Below, piece after piece: positions 1 through 7,012 of a stretch of DNA of 18,619 bases. Source of the stretch: JACMIU01 sp043763605. GTDB taxonomy: Bacteria; Armatimonadota; Armatimonadia; Armatimonadales; Armatimonadaceae. The notes under the pieces were generated by a model. That model did not search any database. It was not told the origin of the DNA and saw only the letters and a program-made list of their open reading frames with translations. Made by a program: the position numbers and the translations under genes. The stretch lies in the NCBI GenBank assembly GCA_043763605.1, contig JAYULM010000080.1, forward strand, positions 1 through 18,619. The letters run 5' to 3'. The stretch's first letter is position 1. The number at the start of each line of letters is the position of its first letter.

Positions 1-94
1 ACACGTCGCCCGGTGGTAATCGGAGGAACGCGACCCAGTCGGCGGGGCGCATTTCGATGAGGCGTTTCGTGACAGCATCATAGGGTTTGGACAT
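1..94 (-). CDS. Rpn/YhgA-like (DUF4351-type) protein, N-terminal fragment
   Basis: The gene reads leftwards and runs off the window edge, so only the first 31 codons are present. The ATG lies at 94-92. The peptide begins MSKPYDAVTKRLIEMRPADW. From memory, this matches the start of a widespread family of bacterial proteins (start M-x-KPYDA-x-TK, then a PADW motif) related to the Rpn/PD-(D/E)XK putative nuclease-transposase group. The catalytic part lies outside the window, so activity cannot be judged. A TACAAT hexamer ends 8 nt before the ATG and there is no Shine-Dalgarno sequence, which suggests a leaderless or nearly leaderless transcript. The family call rests on a short N-terminus and is moderate; the reading frame itself is well supported. 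Confidence 0.6.
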   Translation of the reverse strand, partial: MSKPYDAVTKRLIEMRPADWVAFLRLPPGDV

Positions 95-102
95 AGCAAA
101 TG

Positions 103-108
103 ATTGTA
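103..108 (-). promoter_or_regulatory. -10 element (TACAAT) of the edge gene
   Basis: TACAAT on the minus strand is separated by 8 nt from the ATG at 94. Transcription would start at or just before the start codon. No convincing -35 element is visible. Confidence 0.5.
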
Positions 109-237
109 GCGCATTGCTAGGGACGAAAAGAAAGGTTGCACGATTGCCGCCCGCCTATTATCGCTGAAAGTCTTGTCGGTTCGCAAGAGGTAGTGGGATC
201 TGTTTTCGCTCTGCCCCGCTCCCGCCGGTGCCCTGCG

Positions 238-1074
238 TCAGTCGTAAAGCGATTTCCAAACGTCGGCGAAATCCTGCGGGCGCAGAAGGCAACGCAGATA
301 CTCCGGGCTACGGTGGAACGCCGCGAGGAGCGATTCGGTGCGGGTCAGTCCCCAATCCGGCAACTCCTTCGGCGCGGCGGTGCGCGCTTCGGGGACCGCC
401 TTGTAGCGGCTATTCGCTTCGCAGAACGGCGCGCCGTCCCCGCCACGCAGGACGAAGTGTGCCATGCCGCCGCGTTCGGCAAGCGCGGTCCGTTCCGTCT
501 CGCAGTCCGCCATGCGCCAGGTGCCGACGATCAGTTCGCTCACGCCGACGTTGACAAGCAACGACGCCCAGCCCGGTGCGACCACCGCCTTGTCACCTGC
601 CATTAGTGGAATCGTCACGGCGTCGGTCGGGTGTTCGGTAGCACCGTGTTGCAGATACAGCCACGCCTCGCCGCGCAGCACCTCGTGAATTTCGGGGTAA
701 GACAAGTTCGTCCCGGGCGCGTCGGAGTTCGTGTGCCCGCGGGTACGCACCCATTCCGCCCCGCCGCCGATGGTCCCCGCTTTGAACGTCGTCAGAGCGT
801 AGGAAAAGCCGAACCGTTCCATCGACTCCGAGAGCAGTGCCGGGCGGACATTGCGATACACATGGTACAACGGCTCCCCGCCGTTCGTTGTGTCCACCGC
901 CCCCGGCTCCCTCGCCACCGCGCGCAAGTCGGCGGTGCGCACCCCGTCCGCCGCGTCGCACAGAACGTCCCCGCCGAACTGCAGGCAAGGGACTCCGCCG
1001 ATCACGGCTTCCATAAGGAGCGGCGAGGGAAGCCCTGTGACTTCCGGCGGCAGTGGTTCGTAACGAGTAATCAT
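238..1074 (-). CDS. Cupin-type phosphoglucose isomerase-like protein with altered metal site
   Basis: A 278-residue protein resembling the cupin glucose-6-phosphate isomerases (archaeal type, PF06560), which interconvert glucose-6-phosphate and fructose-6-phosphate. The cupin core lies at about residues 90-200: TRGH (111-114), YPEIHEVLRG (126-135), the PGW/LVN strand (167-175) and AERGG (199-203). Family members normally bind metal through H-x-H, a Glu and a later His. Here the first His (H114) and the Glu (E128) are kept. The second His reads Asn116, and the His of the usual PG-x-x-H-x-x-VN motif reads Ser171. The catalytic metal site therefore looks depleted, and the protein may have another role. 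It is longer than the roughly 190-residue archaeal enzymes, with extra N- and C-terminal segments. The ATG at 1074 lies 5 nt after TAGAAT. It is downstream of gcvT on the same strand but has its own promoter-like site. Confidence 0.78.
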   Translation of the reverse strand: MITRYEPLPPEVTGLPSPLLMEAVIGGVPCLQFGGDVLCDAADGVRTADLRAVAREPGAVDTTNGGEPLYHVYRNVRPALLSESMERFGFSYALTTFKAGTIGGGAEWVRTRGHTNSDAPGTNLSYPEIHEVLRGEAWLYLQHGATEHPTDAVTIPLMAGDKAVVAPGWASLLVNVGVSELIVGTWRMADCETERTALAERGGMAHFVLRGGDGAPFCEANSRYKAVPEARTAAPKELPDWGLTRTESLLAAFHRSPEYLRCLLRPQDFADVWKSLYD

Positions 1075-1079
1075 AATCT

Positions 1080-1085
1080 ATTCTA
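1080..1085 (-). promoter_or_regulatory. -10 element (TAGAAT), start-proximal
   Basis: TAGAAT on the minus strand ends 5 nt before the ATG of the cupin gene at 1074. There is no room for a ribosome binding site after a start about 6-7 nt downstream, so a leaderless mRNA is predicted. No clear -35 is seen. Confidence 0.5.
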
Positions 1086-1184
1086 CCCACTCGGCGCGAT
1101 TTCTATCCGCGCGGCGAGAGAAAACGGGCAGACGCCGGAGGGGGGGCATCGGCACAGTTGCCGACGGGACCGCTCCGGCGTCCG

Positions 1185-2291
1185 TCACGCCTTTTTGTAG
1201 AACGGCAGGGCGGCGACTTTCGCGGCGTGACACGCATCGCGAATGACCACCTGTATCGCGGTGCCGACCTCCGACGCACTGGCACGGACGCGGGCGAGCG
1301 CGATCCCCTTGCCGAGCGTCGGCGAGAACGTCCCGCTGGTGACATGCCCGACGGGTTCGCCGGCCGCGTCCAGGACCGGGTAGCCGTCGCGGGGCACCGC
1401 ACGACCGTCCATCGCGACCCCGACCAGCACCTTGTCGCGCGGCGCGGATTTCAATGTAGCAAGCGTCGCCTGCCCGACGAACGGGTCCGCCTTCTCGGTC
1501 TTGACGACCCAGGCGAGGCGCGCTTCATACGGGTGCGTGCGTTCGTCCATTTCGTGGCCGTAGAGCGGCAGGCAGGCTTCGACGCGCAACGTGTCGCGGG
1601 AACCGAGTCCGCAGGGGAGCGCGCCGTGCTTCATCAGCGCGTTCCAGAGCGTTTCCACGTCCTCGTTGCGGCAGAATAGTTCCACGCCGTCCTCGCCGGT
1701 GTAGCCGGTCCGCGCGACCATCGTCGGGCAGTCGCAGATCGCGGTCTCGGTGACTCCGAAGCGCGGCAAAACGGTCAGGTCGGCGTCCGAGAGGCTATCG
1801 GCTAACTTCACCGCTTTCGGTCCCTGCACGGCGATCAGACCGGTGAGAAATGTCTCGTCCTCGATGGCGAGGTGTGGAAACCGTGACCGGTGCGTTTCGA
1901 ACCAGGCGAGGGCTTTCACGCGGTTCGATGCATTGACCACCACGATGAACTCGCTTACCCCGAGTCGATAGACGATGATGTCGTCGATCACGCCGCCTGC
2001 GTCGGTGCAGAGTAGCGAATACTGCGCCTTGCCGGGCGTGAGTTTGGCAACGTCGTTGACGGAAATATATTGCAGGAACGCGAGGGCGTCCGCGCCGTGA
2101 ACGCGAACACGCCCCATGTGCGAAACGTCGAACAGTCCGGCGTTCTGCCGCACGGCGTTCACTTCGGAAATGACCCCGGATTTGTACTGCACGGGCATCT
2201 CCCATCCGGCGAACGGGACGAGTTTCGCGCCGGACTGCCGATGCGCGTCGTACAGCGGCGTACGGAGCAGGGTTGGGTTGGAATCTGACAT
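1185..2291 (-). CDS. gcvT: Aminomethyltransferase, T-protein of the glycine cleavage system
   Basis: A 368-residue protein of normal family length. GcvT takes the aminomethyl group held on lipoylated H-protein and passes the one-carbon unit to tetrahydrofolate, releasing ammonia. Visible hallmarks are LVPFAGWEMPVQY near residue 24, FDVSHMG at 54-60, the conserved VIDD segment at 101-104 that includes the essential Asp, and the C-terminal GHVTSGTFSPTLGKGIALA block. The open frame continues upstream to 2414, but homology begins at the ATG at 2291, which sits 6 nt after a perfect TATAAT. The P-protein beta subunit gcvPB is encoded nearby on the opposite strand. gcvH and gcvPA are not in the window. 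No glycine riboswitch can precede this gene, because its predicted leader is essentially zero. Confidence 0.97.
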   Translation of the reverse strand: MSDSNPTLLRTPLYDAHRQSGAKLVPFAGWEMPVQYKSGVISEVNAVRQNAGLFDVSHMGRVRVHGADALAFLQYISVNDVAKLTPGKAQYSLLCTDAGGVIDDIIVYRLGVSEFIVVVNASNRVKALAWFETHRSRFPHLAIEDETFLTGLIAVQGPKAVKLADSLSDADLTVLPRFGVTETAICDCPTMVARTGYTGEDGVELFCRNEDVETLWNALMKHGALPCGLGSRDTLRVEACLPLYGHEMDERTHPYEARLAWVVKTEKADPFVGQATLATLKSAPRDKVLVGVAMDGRAVPRDGYPVLDAAGEPVGHVTSGTFSPTLGKGIALARVRASASEVGTAIQVVIRDACHAAKVAALPFYKKA

Positions 2292-2297
2292 GGGGTT

Positions 2298-2303
2298 ATT
2301 ATA
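2298..2303 (-). promoter_or_regulatory. Consensus -10 (TATAAT) for leaderless gcvT
   Basis: A perfect TATAAT on the minus strand, six bases (AACCCC) before the ATG at 2291. panB has almost the same arrangement: TATAAT, AGCCCC, ATG. The -35 region is weak. Confidence 0.65.
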
Positions 2304-2355
2304 CCGCCGTCCGATGCCTTTTCCTGGTGCCCACGTGTAGCATGATCGGATCCAA

Positions 2356-3102
2356 TTAGAACACGTCCGCGCCGTGTCGCGGGTCGCCGGGAAATGTCTG
2401 ACCGACACCGCCACGCGACTCCCCGCACGCCGCGCAAAACCGCTCCCCGCGCAGGATCGGCGACGCGCACCGGGCGCAGACGATGTCGGTGCTGGTGCGC
2501 GTACCGCAGTGGGGGCAGAACGGGGTGGTTTCGCCGTGTTTCGAGGACCAGGCGCGGCGGCAGTTGTTGCAGGTGTGCCGAAGCCGTTCGCCGACGAGAA
2601 GAAAGAGCGAACCCGCCGCGACCGTCGCGCCCGCCCAGATCGTGTAGCCCGGTCCCGGACCGACGTGGTCCTTGCGCGATCCGATCCCGGACCCGACCGG
2701 CTCGATAGGGGGCAGGCTCACTTCGGCGAGGCGGGCGTTGATCGGGGCGAGCCGACGCTGGACGGTGAGCAGGAACCCGACCACGATTTTGCCGGTCTCG
2801 TTTCGCGCCCGGACGCCGATATATACCGCGATCAGCCCGAGGATGACGCCGAGCCAGGCGAAGCGGCGTAGAAAGCCGAACTGCGCGATGGCGATCACAC
2901 CCAGCGCCGCCGTAATCGCCCCGACGCCGAGGGCGGCACCGGGGAGCGAGACTGGCGTGTTCAAAACGGTGAGCGTCGCCCACGGGAGCGCGGATGCGAC
3001 GACCAGACCCGCCGCGCCAAGCAGGATGGCGGCGATCCCGAAGCCCGTCAGAGTGCGCCCTATCGTGCGAAAGGAGATTCGGTTACGTTGCTTCGCCGCC
3101 AT
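2356..3102 (-). CDS. Membrane protein with C-terminal double zinc ribbon
   Basis: A 248-residue protein of unknown function. Hydrophobic segments lie at about residues 19-40, 52-74, 80-97 and 151-171, consistent with four membrane helices and no cleaved signal peptide. The C-terminal part carries two treble-clef or zinc-ribbon motifs: C178-x2-C181 with C196-x2-C199, and C209-x2-C212 with C223-x2-C226. They are of the kind found in zinc_ribbon_2 and DZR domains. The ribbons probably face the cytoplasm and mediate protein or nucleic-acid contacts. I chose the ATG at 3102 because TGG-TACAGT ends 8 nt upstream; an in-frame GTG exists six codons earlier, inside that promoter motif. The gene is followed by gcvT on the same strand, but gcvT has its own TATAAT, so a functional link is not implied. 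Confidence 0.85.
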   Translation of the reverse strand: MAAKQRNRISFRTIGRTLTGFGIAAILLGAAGLVVASALPWATLTVLNTPVSLPGAALGVGAITAALGVIAIAQFGFLRRFAWLGVILGLIAVYIGVRARNETGKIVVGFLLTVQRRLAPINARLAEVSLPPIEPVGSGIGSRKDHVGPGPGYTIWAGATVAAGSLFLLVGERLRHTCNNCRRAWSSKHGETTPFCPHCGTRTSTDIVCARCASPILRGERFCAACGESRGGVGQTFPGDPRHGADVF

Positions 3103-3110
3103 GATGAGAT

Positions 3111-3116
3111 ACTGTA
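3111..3116 (-). promoter_or_regulatory. Extended -10 (TGG-TACAGT)
   Basis: TACAGT on the minus strand, preceded by TGG, ends 8 nt before the ATG at 3102. It predicts a transcript starting at or within about a base of the start codon. It lies immediately outside the inverted-repeat element that begins at 3118. Confidence 0.5.
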
Positions 3117-3117
3117 C

Positions 3118-3367
3118 CACGGGGCGGGGATGTTGGGTGTTGGGTGTTTGTGATCATAGGTTTCCCCGCGTCGATCATCGGTTTCACCGACGCCTGTAGG
3201 TGGCTACGCCACCGAGCGTCCTCCGGAAGCGGGCATACCGGAATCGTTCGGCGACCGCGACAACAGAACGTATTCGGCGCGTCCAGAGGACGCTCGGTGG
3301 CGTAGCCACCTACAGGCGTCGGTGAAACCGATGATCGCGCCGGAGGATGGAACATCCCCGCCCCGTG
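3118..3367. repeat. Long nested inverted repeat, REPIN-like family 1, copy A
   Basis: This element fills most of the 334-base gap between the membrane-protein gene and gcvPB. The inner arms, 3172-3223 and 3286-3337, are perfect 52-bp reverse complements. An outer pair, 3118-3134 and 3351-3367, is a perfect 17-bp repeat. Each inner arm carries GTAG followed by the mini-hairpin GTGGC-TAC-GCCAC (GTAG at 3196-3199, hairpin 3200-3212; mirror hairpin 3297-3309, CTAC at 3310-3313). A second hairpin is GCGTCC-TCT-GGACGC. The 62-base loop holds GCCGAAC on the minus strand. A second copy of the same family lies at 13921-14188 in the opposite orientation. The GTAG-plus-hairpin doublet is the structure known for REP/REPIN elements. 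Confidence 0.9.
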
Positions 3368-3392
3368 ACACGAATTCTGCGCCACATTGCGG

Positions 3393-3398
3393 TACAAT
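3393..3398 (+). promoter_or_regulatory. -10 element (TACAAT) of gcvPB
   Basis: TACAAT lies 38 nt before the chosen gcvPB ATG at 3437. The predicted transcript has a leader of about 30 nt that contains GGAAAG at 3418-3423. The site lies just outside the right end of the neighbouring inverted repeat. Confidence 0.5.
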
Positions 3399-3436
3399 AG
3401 CGTCAGCCTTTGTATTTGGAAAGATTCACCCATCTG

Positions 3437-4951
3437 ATGAGCGTATCGCCCACCGTGCCCAAAGTGTTGCTACCCACCGTTTTTGAAATCTCCCGCCCCG
3501 GACGAATCGGCGTCGCTATGCCCGCGTGTGACGTGCCGGAAACGCCGCTTTCCGAACTACTCCCCGATGTTGCCCTGCGCGCGGATCTGCCGCTCCCCGA
3601 AGTCACCGAGGGCGAGGTCGTGCGCCATTTCAACAAGATGTCGACGTTCAACTACTGCGTGGACAAAGGCTTCTATCCGCTCGGCTCCTGCACGATGAAG
3701 TACAACCCGAAAATCAACGATGTCGCGGTCAATATGCCCGGCTTCGCGCGTATCCATCCGTACCAGCCCGAAAGCACCGTGCAGGGCGCGCTCGAAGTGC
3801 TCCACGCGATGCAGGAAAATCTGGCGGCGATCCTCGGCATGGACACAGTTTCGCTCCATCCGGCGGCGGGCGCGCACGGCGAACTGCTCGGCATGATGCT
3901 GTTCCGTGCGTACCACGCGCACCGGGGGGACACCCACCGCAAGTTCGTGATCGTCCCGACGGCGGCGCACGGGACCAATCCGGCGTCGGCGGCACGGTGC
4001 GGTTATAAAACGGTCCCGGTCAACACCGACGAGCGCGGTCTGGTGGACATGACGCACTTATCGGCGCAGATCGAGAAGTACAGGGACGATTTAGCCGGGT
4101 TCATGCTCACCAACCCGAACACGGTTGGGCTTTTCGAGACGGATATTTTAGAGATTTCGCGCATGATCCATGACGCGGGCGGCTTGATGTACGGGGACGG
4201 CGCGAACATGAACGCGCTCGTCGGCACGGCGCGCCCCGGCGACATGGGCTTCGATGTGATGCACGTCAACCTGCACAAGACGTTCTCGGTGCCGCACGGC
4301 GGCGGCGGTCCCGGCTCCGGCCCGGTCGGCGTGAAGGCGATCCTGGAGCCGTTCCTGCCGGTGCCGCAAGCCGTGAAAAACGAAGACGGCACGTTCCACC
4401 TGGACTACGACCGCCCCCTGTCCATCGGTAAGGTTTCGCCGTTCGCGGGGGCGTTCCTCGCCGTTGTGCGTGCGTACGCTTATATCCGGCACTACGGACG
4501 CGAGAATATCGCCCAGATTTCCGAGAACGCGGTCCTGAATGCCAACTATTTGCGTGTCAAACTGGGCGCGACGATGCCGGTGGCGTACGACCGTACCTGT
4601 ATGCACGAGTGCGTGTTCACGCTCAAGGAGTGGAAGAAATACGGTGTGAAGGCACTCGACGTGGCGAAGCGCATCATCGATTACGGGTACCACCCGCCGA
4701 CGATGTATTTCCCGCTCATCGTGCCGGAGTGTCTGATGATCGAGCCGACCGAGACCGAAAGCGTCGAAACGCTGGACGCGTTCATCGTCGCACTGGAATC
4801 GGTCGCGGAGGAAGCGCGAACCAATCCCGATATAATCAGGAGTGCCCCGCACAGTGCGCCGGTGCGCCGTCTCGACGAGGCGTTCGCGGCGCGAAACCTT
4901 GATCTTGCCTGGTCCCCCAAAGAAAAGTTCGCGGCGGTTTTGGAGGATTGA
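3437..4951 (+). CDS. gcvPB: Glycine dehydrogenase (decarboxylating) subunit 2, P-protein beta
   Basis: A 504-residue protein of normal length for the beta subunit of split glycine decarboxylase. With GcvPA it uses PLP to decarboxylate glycine and load the aminomethyl group onto the lipoamide of H-protein. Diagnostic segments are FEISRPGRIG (16-25), PLGSCTMKYNPK (81-92), HPAAGAHGE (141-149), AAHGTNPASA (176-185), MYGDGANMNA (251-260), and HVNLHKTFSVPHGGGGPG with the PLP lysine at K281. The open frame extends to a TTG at 3410, but the ATG at 3437 is preferred: homology starts soon after it and GGAAAG lies upstream. gcvT is about 1.1 kb away on the other strand. gcvPA and gcvH must be elsewhere. 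Confidence 0.97.
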   Translation: MSVSPTVPKVLLPTVFEISRPGRIGVAMPACDVPETPLSELLPDVALRADLPLPEVTEGEVVRHFNKMSTFNYCVDKGFYPLGSCTMKYNPKINDVAVNMPGFARIHPYQPESTVQGALEVLHAMQENLAAILGMDTVSLHPAAGAHGELLGMMLFRAYHAHRGDTHRKFVIVPTAAHGTNPASAARCGYKTVPVNTDERGLVDMTHLSAQIEKYRDDLAGFMLTNPNTVGLFETDILEISRMIHDAGGLMYGDGANMNALVGTARPGDMGFDVMHVNLHKTFSVPHGGGGPGSGPVGVKAILEPFLPVPQAVKNEDGTFHLDYDRPLSIGKVSPFAGAFLAVVRAYAYIRHYGRENIAQISENAVLNANYLRVKLGATMPVAYDRTCMHECVFTLKEWKKYGVKALDVAKRIIDYGYHPPTMYFPLIVPECLMIEPTETESVETLDAFIVALESVAEEARTNPDIIRSAPHSAPVRRLDEAFAARNLDLAWSPKEKFAAVLED

Positions 4952-4980
4952 TGGTGACGATACCGACTTTGAGGCGAGTA

Positions 4981-5009
4981 AATAATGTCTGAAGGGTAAA
5001 GACATTATT
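4981..5009 (+). terminator. Possible gcvPB terminator hairpin
   Basis: A perfect 10-bp inverted repeat (AATAATGTCT at 4981-4990, AGACATTATT at 5000-5009) with a 9-base loop lies 30 nt after the gcvPB stop. The stem is AT-rich and the following bases (GTCTTCTTCC) are only moderately T-rich, so it could instead be an operator. The rest of the gap to the STAS gene holds only the promoter at 5127. Confidence 0.35.
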
Positions 5010-5126
5010 GTCTTCTTCCGATGAGGTGTATGACGTTACGGGAACGCGATGGCGCGTATCCGAAGCAGGCGCGGGGGGACCGGCGTGGTTTTAAAGCGTC
5101 ACTATGGGATACGAACGGCTATAGGG

Positions 5127-5132
5127 TATACT
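5127..5132 (+). promoter_or_regulatory. -10 element (TATACT) of the STAS gene
   Basis: TATACT sits about 75 nt before the STAS start. There is no good -35 at 17 nt. It is the only good promoter candidate in the gap. Confidence 0.4.
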
Positions 5133-5205
5133 TAATTTTAGCCCGGAGTGCGCGGCGTCTGACGCCGCTGGAAACGACCGATCAGGGAGAGTGGAGGCGA
5201 GTGCT

Positions 5206-5595
5206 TTGCAGGGACTGGAAATAACGGTTGACGAATCCCCCGAGAACGGTGGTGTTCCTATAGTAAGTCTGTCCGGAGAGATCGACTTGCACACGTGCCC
5301 GGATCTGCGAACAGCACTGCAAGGCATCATGGACCGGGGACATTACCGCCTCGTTCTGGATCTCGCCAAGGTGCCCTACCTGGACTCGGCGGCACTCGGC
5401 GTTCTGGTAGATGCCGTGCGGCGTGCGCGCGAGAATGGCGGCGCGATCTATCTGGTGCAGGTCGCCCCTTTCGTGCAACGGGCGTTCGAAATCACACGTC
5501 TCATCAAAATCTTCGAATTATATCCCGGTGTCGCGGAAGCACAGGTAGCGGCGGCACGGGCAGCAGCGGCGCAGGCAGAAGTGGTCAGGGAGTAG
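5206..5595 (+). CDS. STAS-domain anti-sigma factor antagonist
   Basis: A 129-residue SpoIIAA/RsbV-like protein. Such proteins bind an anti-sigma kinase and release a sigma factor or partner, with Ser/Thr phosphorylation as the switch. The STAS fold is seen in IVSLSGEIDLHTCPDLRTAL (19-38) and LVLDLAKVPYLDSAALGVLV (49-68); the conserved phosphorylatable Ser is S61. After about residue 108 there is an Ala-rich tail. I prefer the TTG at 5206 because GGAGG (5193-5197) precedes it by an ideal 8 nt; a GTG at 5191 is in frame but sits on top of the purine tract. No cognate RsbW-type kinase or sigma factor is in the window. The last residues and the stop codon are encoded by the left arm of an inverted repeat. 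Confidence 0.85.
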   Translation: MQGLEITVDESPENGGVPIVSLSGEIDLHTCPDLRTALQGIMDRGHYRLVLDLAKVPYLDSAALGVLVDAVRRARENGGAIYLVQVAPFVQRAFEITRLIKIFELYPGVAEAQVAAARAAAAQAEVVRE

Positions 5596-5666
5596 GGAAT
5601 AGTTCCGTAGGGGCGATGCGCCTACCGCATACCCCCTCCAGAACTATTCCCTACTCCCTGACCACT
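5580..5666. repeat. Inverted repeat across a convergent gene junction
   Basis: Perfect 26-bp arms (5580-5605 and 5641-5666) flank a 35-base loop. The left arm includes the last codons and the TAG of the STAS gene. The right arm ends within the TAG of the convergent gene. The loop contains GTAG followed by GGCG-ATG-CGCC and TAC, a small hairpin with the same GTAG mark seen in the larger elements. It could act as a bidirectional terminator. Confidence 0.85.
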
Positions 5667-6246
5667 AACGGCTCGCAGTTGCTTCGCGCTTTTCCAGATC
5701 GCTTTCCCAGTCCGCGAGGGCTGTGTTCGCCCGTACCATCCGTTCGATGAGGTGTCCGTTATCGGTTTCCAGCAGAATCGCGACCGTCACCGGGGAGAAC
5801 ATCGCCTCGAACGCGTCGCACGCCCGCCGCCCCCACAGGGTTTGCAGGGTGTCGTTCGCGTCGATCTGCAGATGCGCGGCAATAAACTGTTTGATCTTCG
5901 GGTAGCGCGACGTAAAGAAAGCGCGCTTCTCCTTGTATTCCGATTCGATCCGGGGGCTGTTCCCCTCGTGCGCCGCGAGACACAGTAGCCCGATCAGCGA
6001 GTCATACTGGCTGTAGAAGTCGTTGAAGTGCGTCCGTTCCTGCTTGAGTTCGTCCTGCCATCGCACACGCAGGTAGTTGTCGTGCAAAGCGCGGGGGGCA
6101 GCGGTGGCGACGCGGAGCGCGGTTTCGGCTCCGAAGCGAAGGTCGCGGCGTCGCTGTTCGAGGGCGCGGCGGGTGCGCCGCGTGGCGAGTTCTAACCGGA
6201 GTCGGAACTGTTCGGCGGGTGGTATGGGGAGGCTTGTTCTGATCAA
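5665..6246 (-). CDS. Uncharacterised helical protein
   Basis: A 193-residue protein that I do not recognise. It is predicted to be almost entirely alpha-helical and soluble. The first 60 residues are strongly basic (several RR and RRR runs), and the remainder is charged and amphipathic with aromatic motifs such as NDFYSQYDSL and FFTSRYPKIKQF. There is no signal peptide, membrane segment or metal motif. The start is TTG at 6246, preceded by AAGGAG with a 10-nt spacer; no ATG gives a better fit. The gene converges on the STAS gene, and both stop codons lie in the arms of one inverted repeat. The DUF1844 gene lies upstream on the same strand across a 172-bp gap in which I see nothing else. Confidence 0.72.
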   Translation of the reverse strand: MIRTSLPIPPAEQFRLRLELATRRTRRALEQRRRDLRFGAETALRVATAAPRALHDNYLRVRWQDELKQERTHFNDFYSQYDSLIGLLCLAAHEGNSPRIESEYKEKRAFFTSRYPKIKQFIAAHLQIDANDTLQTLWGRRACDAFEAMFSPVTVAILLETDNGHLIERMVRANTALADWESDLEKREATASR

Positions 6247-6418
6247 CCGCTTTTAACTCCTTAACAATCGTCCTGAATCGACTGTTGAGCACGAAACCGA
6301 TGTATTCGCAACGTTGCACACCATTAGGATTCGCTTTTGTTCCGGGTACTCCTCCTGAATAGGGAGCGAAGAAATACCCCAATGCGTTTTTATTTTAGAA
6401 AACCGAAACATCCGGAAG

Positions 6419-6844
6419 TTACGGGCGTTTGCTTTGCTCTACGAAATTGATTTGCAGGTCGCTCACCAGTGCCTTGAGAGGCAGCCGCTCTTCCGGCGCG
6501 ACAGCGGGTTCCAACTGCTTGGCGAGAAACTCGACCGTGTCGATGGCGATCCGCGCCTGATCCAGGTCACGCTCGATCTGTCCGGTAGAGGGGTTGGCTA
6601 CCAGACCCATACGGAGCCATGCCAGCGAGCGTAGTTCCTGTAAGAAAAGTGCCAGAACGGAGTAAACGTCGGGCAACCCGCCCATCTCTTCCGGGTCGCC
6701 ATTCTCCTCCATCGCTAAATCGTCGTATATTTCGCCTTCGGGTTCGACGATTTCGACGGGCGCGGGAGGGGCGGGTGTTTCCGACGCGGGGGCGCGGCGG
6801 CGGTCACGGAACACGAACCCTTCTTCTGACTCTTCTTCGGGCAT
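6419..6844 (-). CDS. DUF1844 domain protein
   Basis: A 141-residue protein. Residues 1-57 are acidic, proline-rich and probably disordered. Residues 58-140 form a DUF1844 domain: DVYSVLALFLQEL, then LRMGLVANPSTGQIERDL, DQARIAIDTVEFLAKQLEP, and a final helix. The pattern of a small hydrophobic helix, NP-x-TG, a DL-x-QA-x-x-AID helix and a last helix is diagnostic. The family is widespread and uncharacterised. In other genomes I recall it near translation or rRNA-processing genes, but nothing here tests that. The open frame extends far upstream, but the ATG at 6844 has AAGGAG upstream with a normal 6-nt spacer. A good promoter precedes it at 6915-6944. Confidence 0.88.
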   Translation of the reverse strand: MPEEESEEGFVFRDRRRAPASETPAPPAPVEIVEPEGEIYDDLAMEENGDPEEMGGLPDVYSVLALFLQELRSLAWLRMGLVANPSTGQIERDLDQARIAIDTVEFLAKQLEPAVAPEERLPLKALVSDLQINFVEQSKRP

Positions 6845-6914
6845 GAAACACTCCTTGCGAATACCGGTTCGGGGTGTGCAAAACCTCACACACGCACACG
6901 AAAACCGATGGCGG

Positions 6915-6944
6915 ATTGTAACACAGCATCGTGGGGTCTGACAA
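6915..6944 (-). promoter_or_regulatory. Promoter TTGTCA-18-TACAAT of the DUF1844 gene
   Basis: On the minus strand, TTGTCA (6939-6944) and TACAAT (6915-6920) are spaced by 18 bp. The predicted leader of about 65 nt carries the AAGGAG ribosome binding site. The promoter diverges from the one at 6987-6992. Confidence 0.65.
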
Positions 6945-6986
6945 GCCGATTTCCGAACAATTTTTCGGCGACGCGCCCGGTTTTGG

Positions 6987-6992
6987 TATACT
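6987..6992 (+). promoter_or_regulatory. Extended -10 (TGG-TATACT) of the two-gene cassette
   Basis: TATACT preceded by TGG sits 20 nt before the ATG at 7013. The short leader contains AAGGGAAA as a ribosome binding site. It drives the opposite direction from the DUF1844 promoter, so about 70 bp holds two back-to-back promoters. Confidence 0.6.
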
Positions 6993-7012
6993 ACCGGGAA
7001 AAGGGAAACGAA

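Noticed and set aside
2292..2414. Upstream in-frame extension of gcvT
   Set aside because: It would translate through a perfect TATAAT and adds 41 residues with no homology.
3103..3436. Glycine riboswitch ahead of gcvPB
   Set aside because: The gap is occupied by the inverted repeat and a short leader of about 30 nt, with no tandem aptamer-like region. gcvT has essentially no leader either.
4148..5005. 285-codon open frame on the minus strand
   Set aside because: It lies opposite gcvPB, is rich in Arg and His as expected for a shadow frame, and has no start signals.
5021..5224. 67-codon open frame before the STAS gene
   Set aside because: Atypical composition, no ribosome binding site, and it overlaps the STAS promoter and start.
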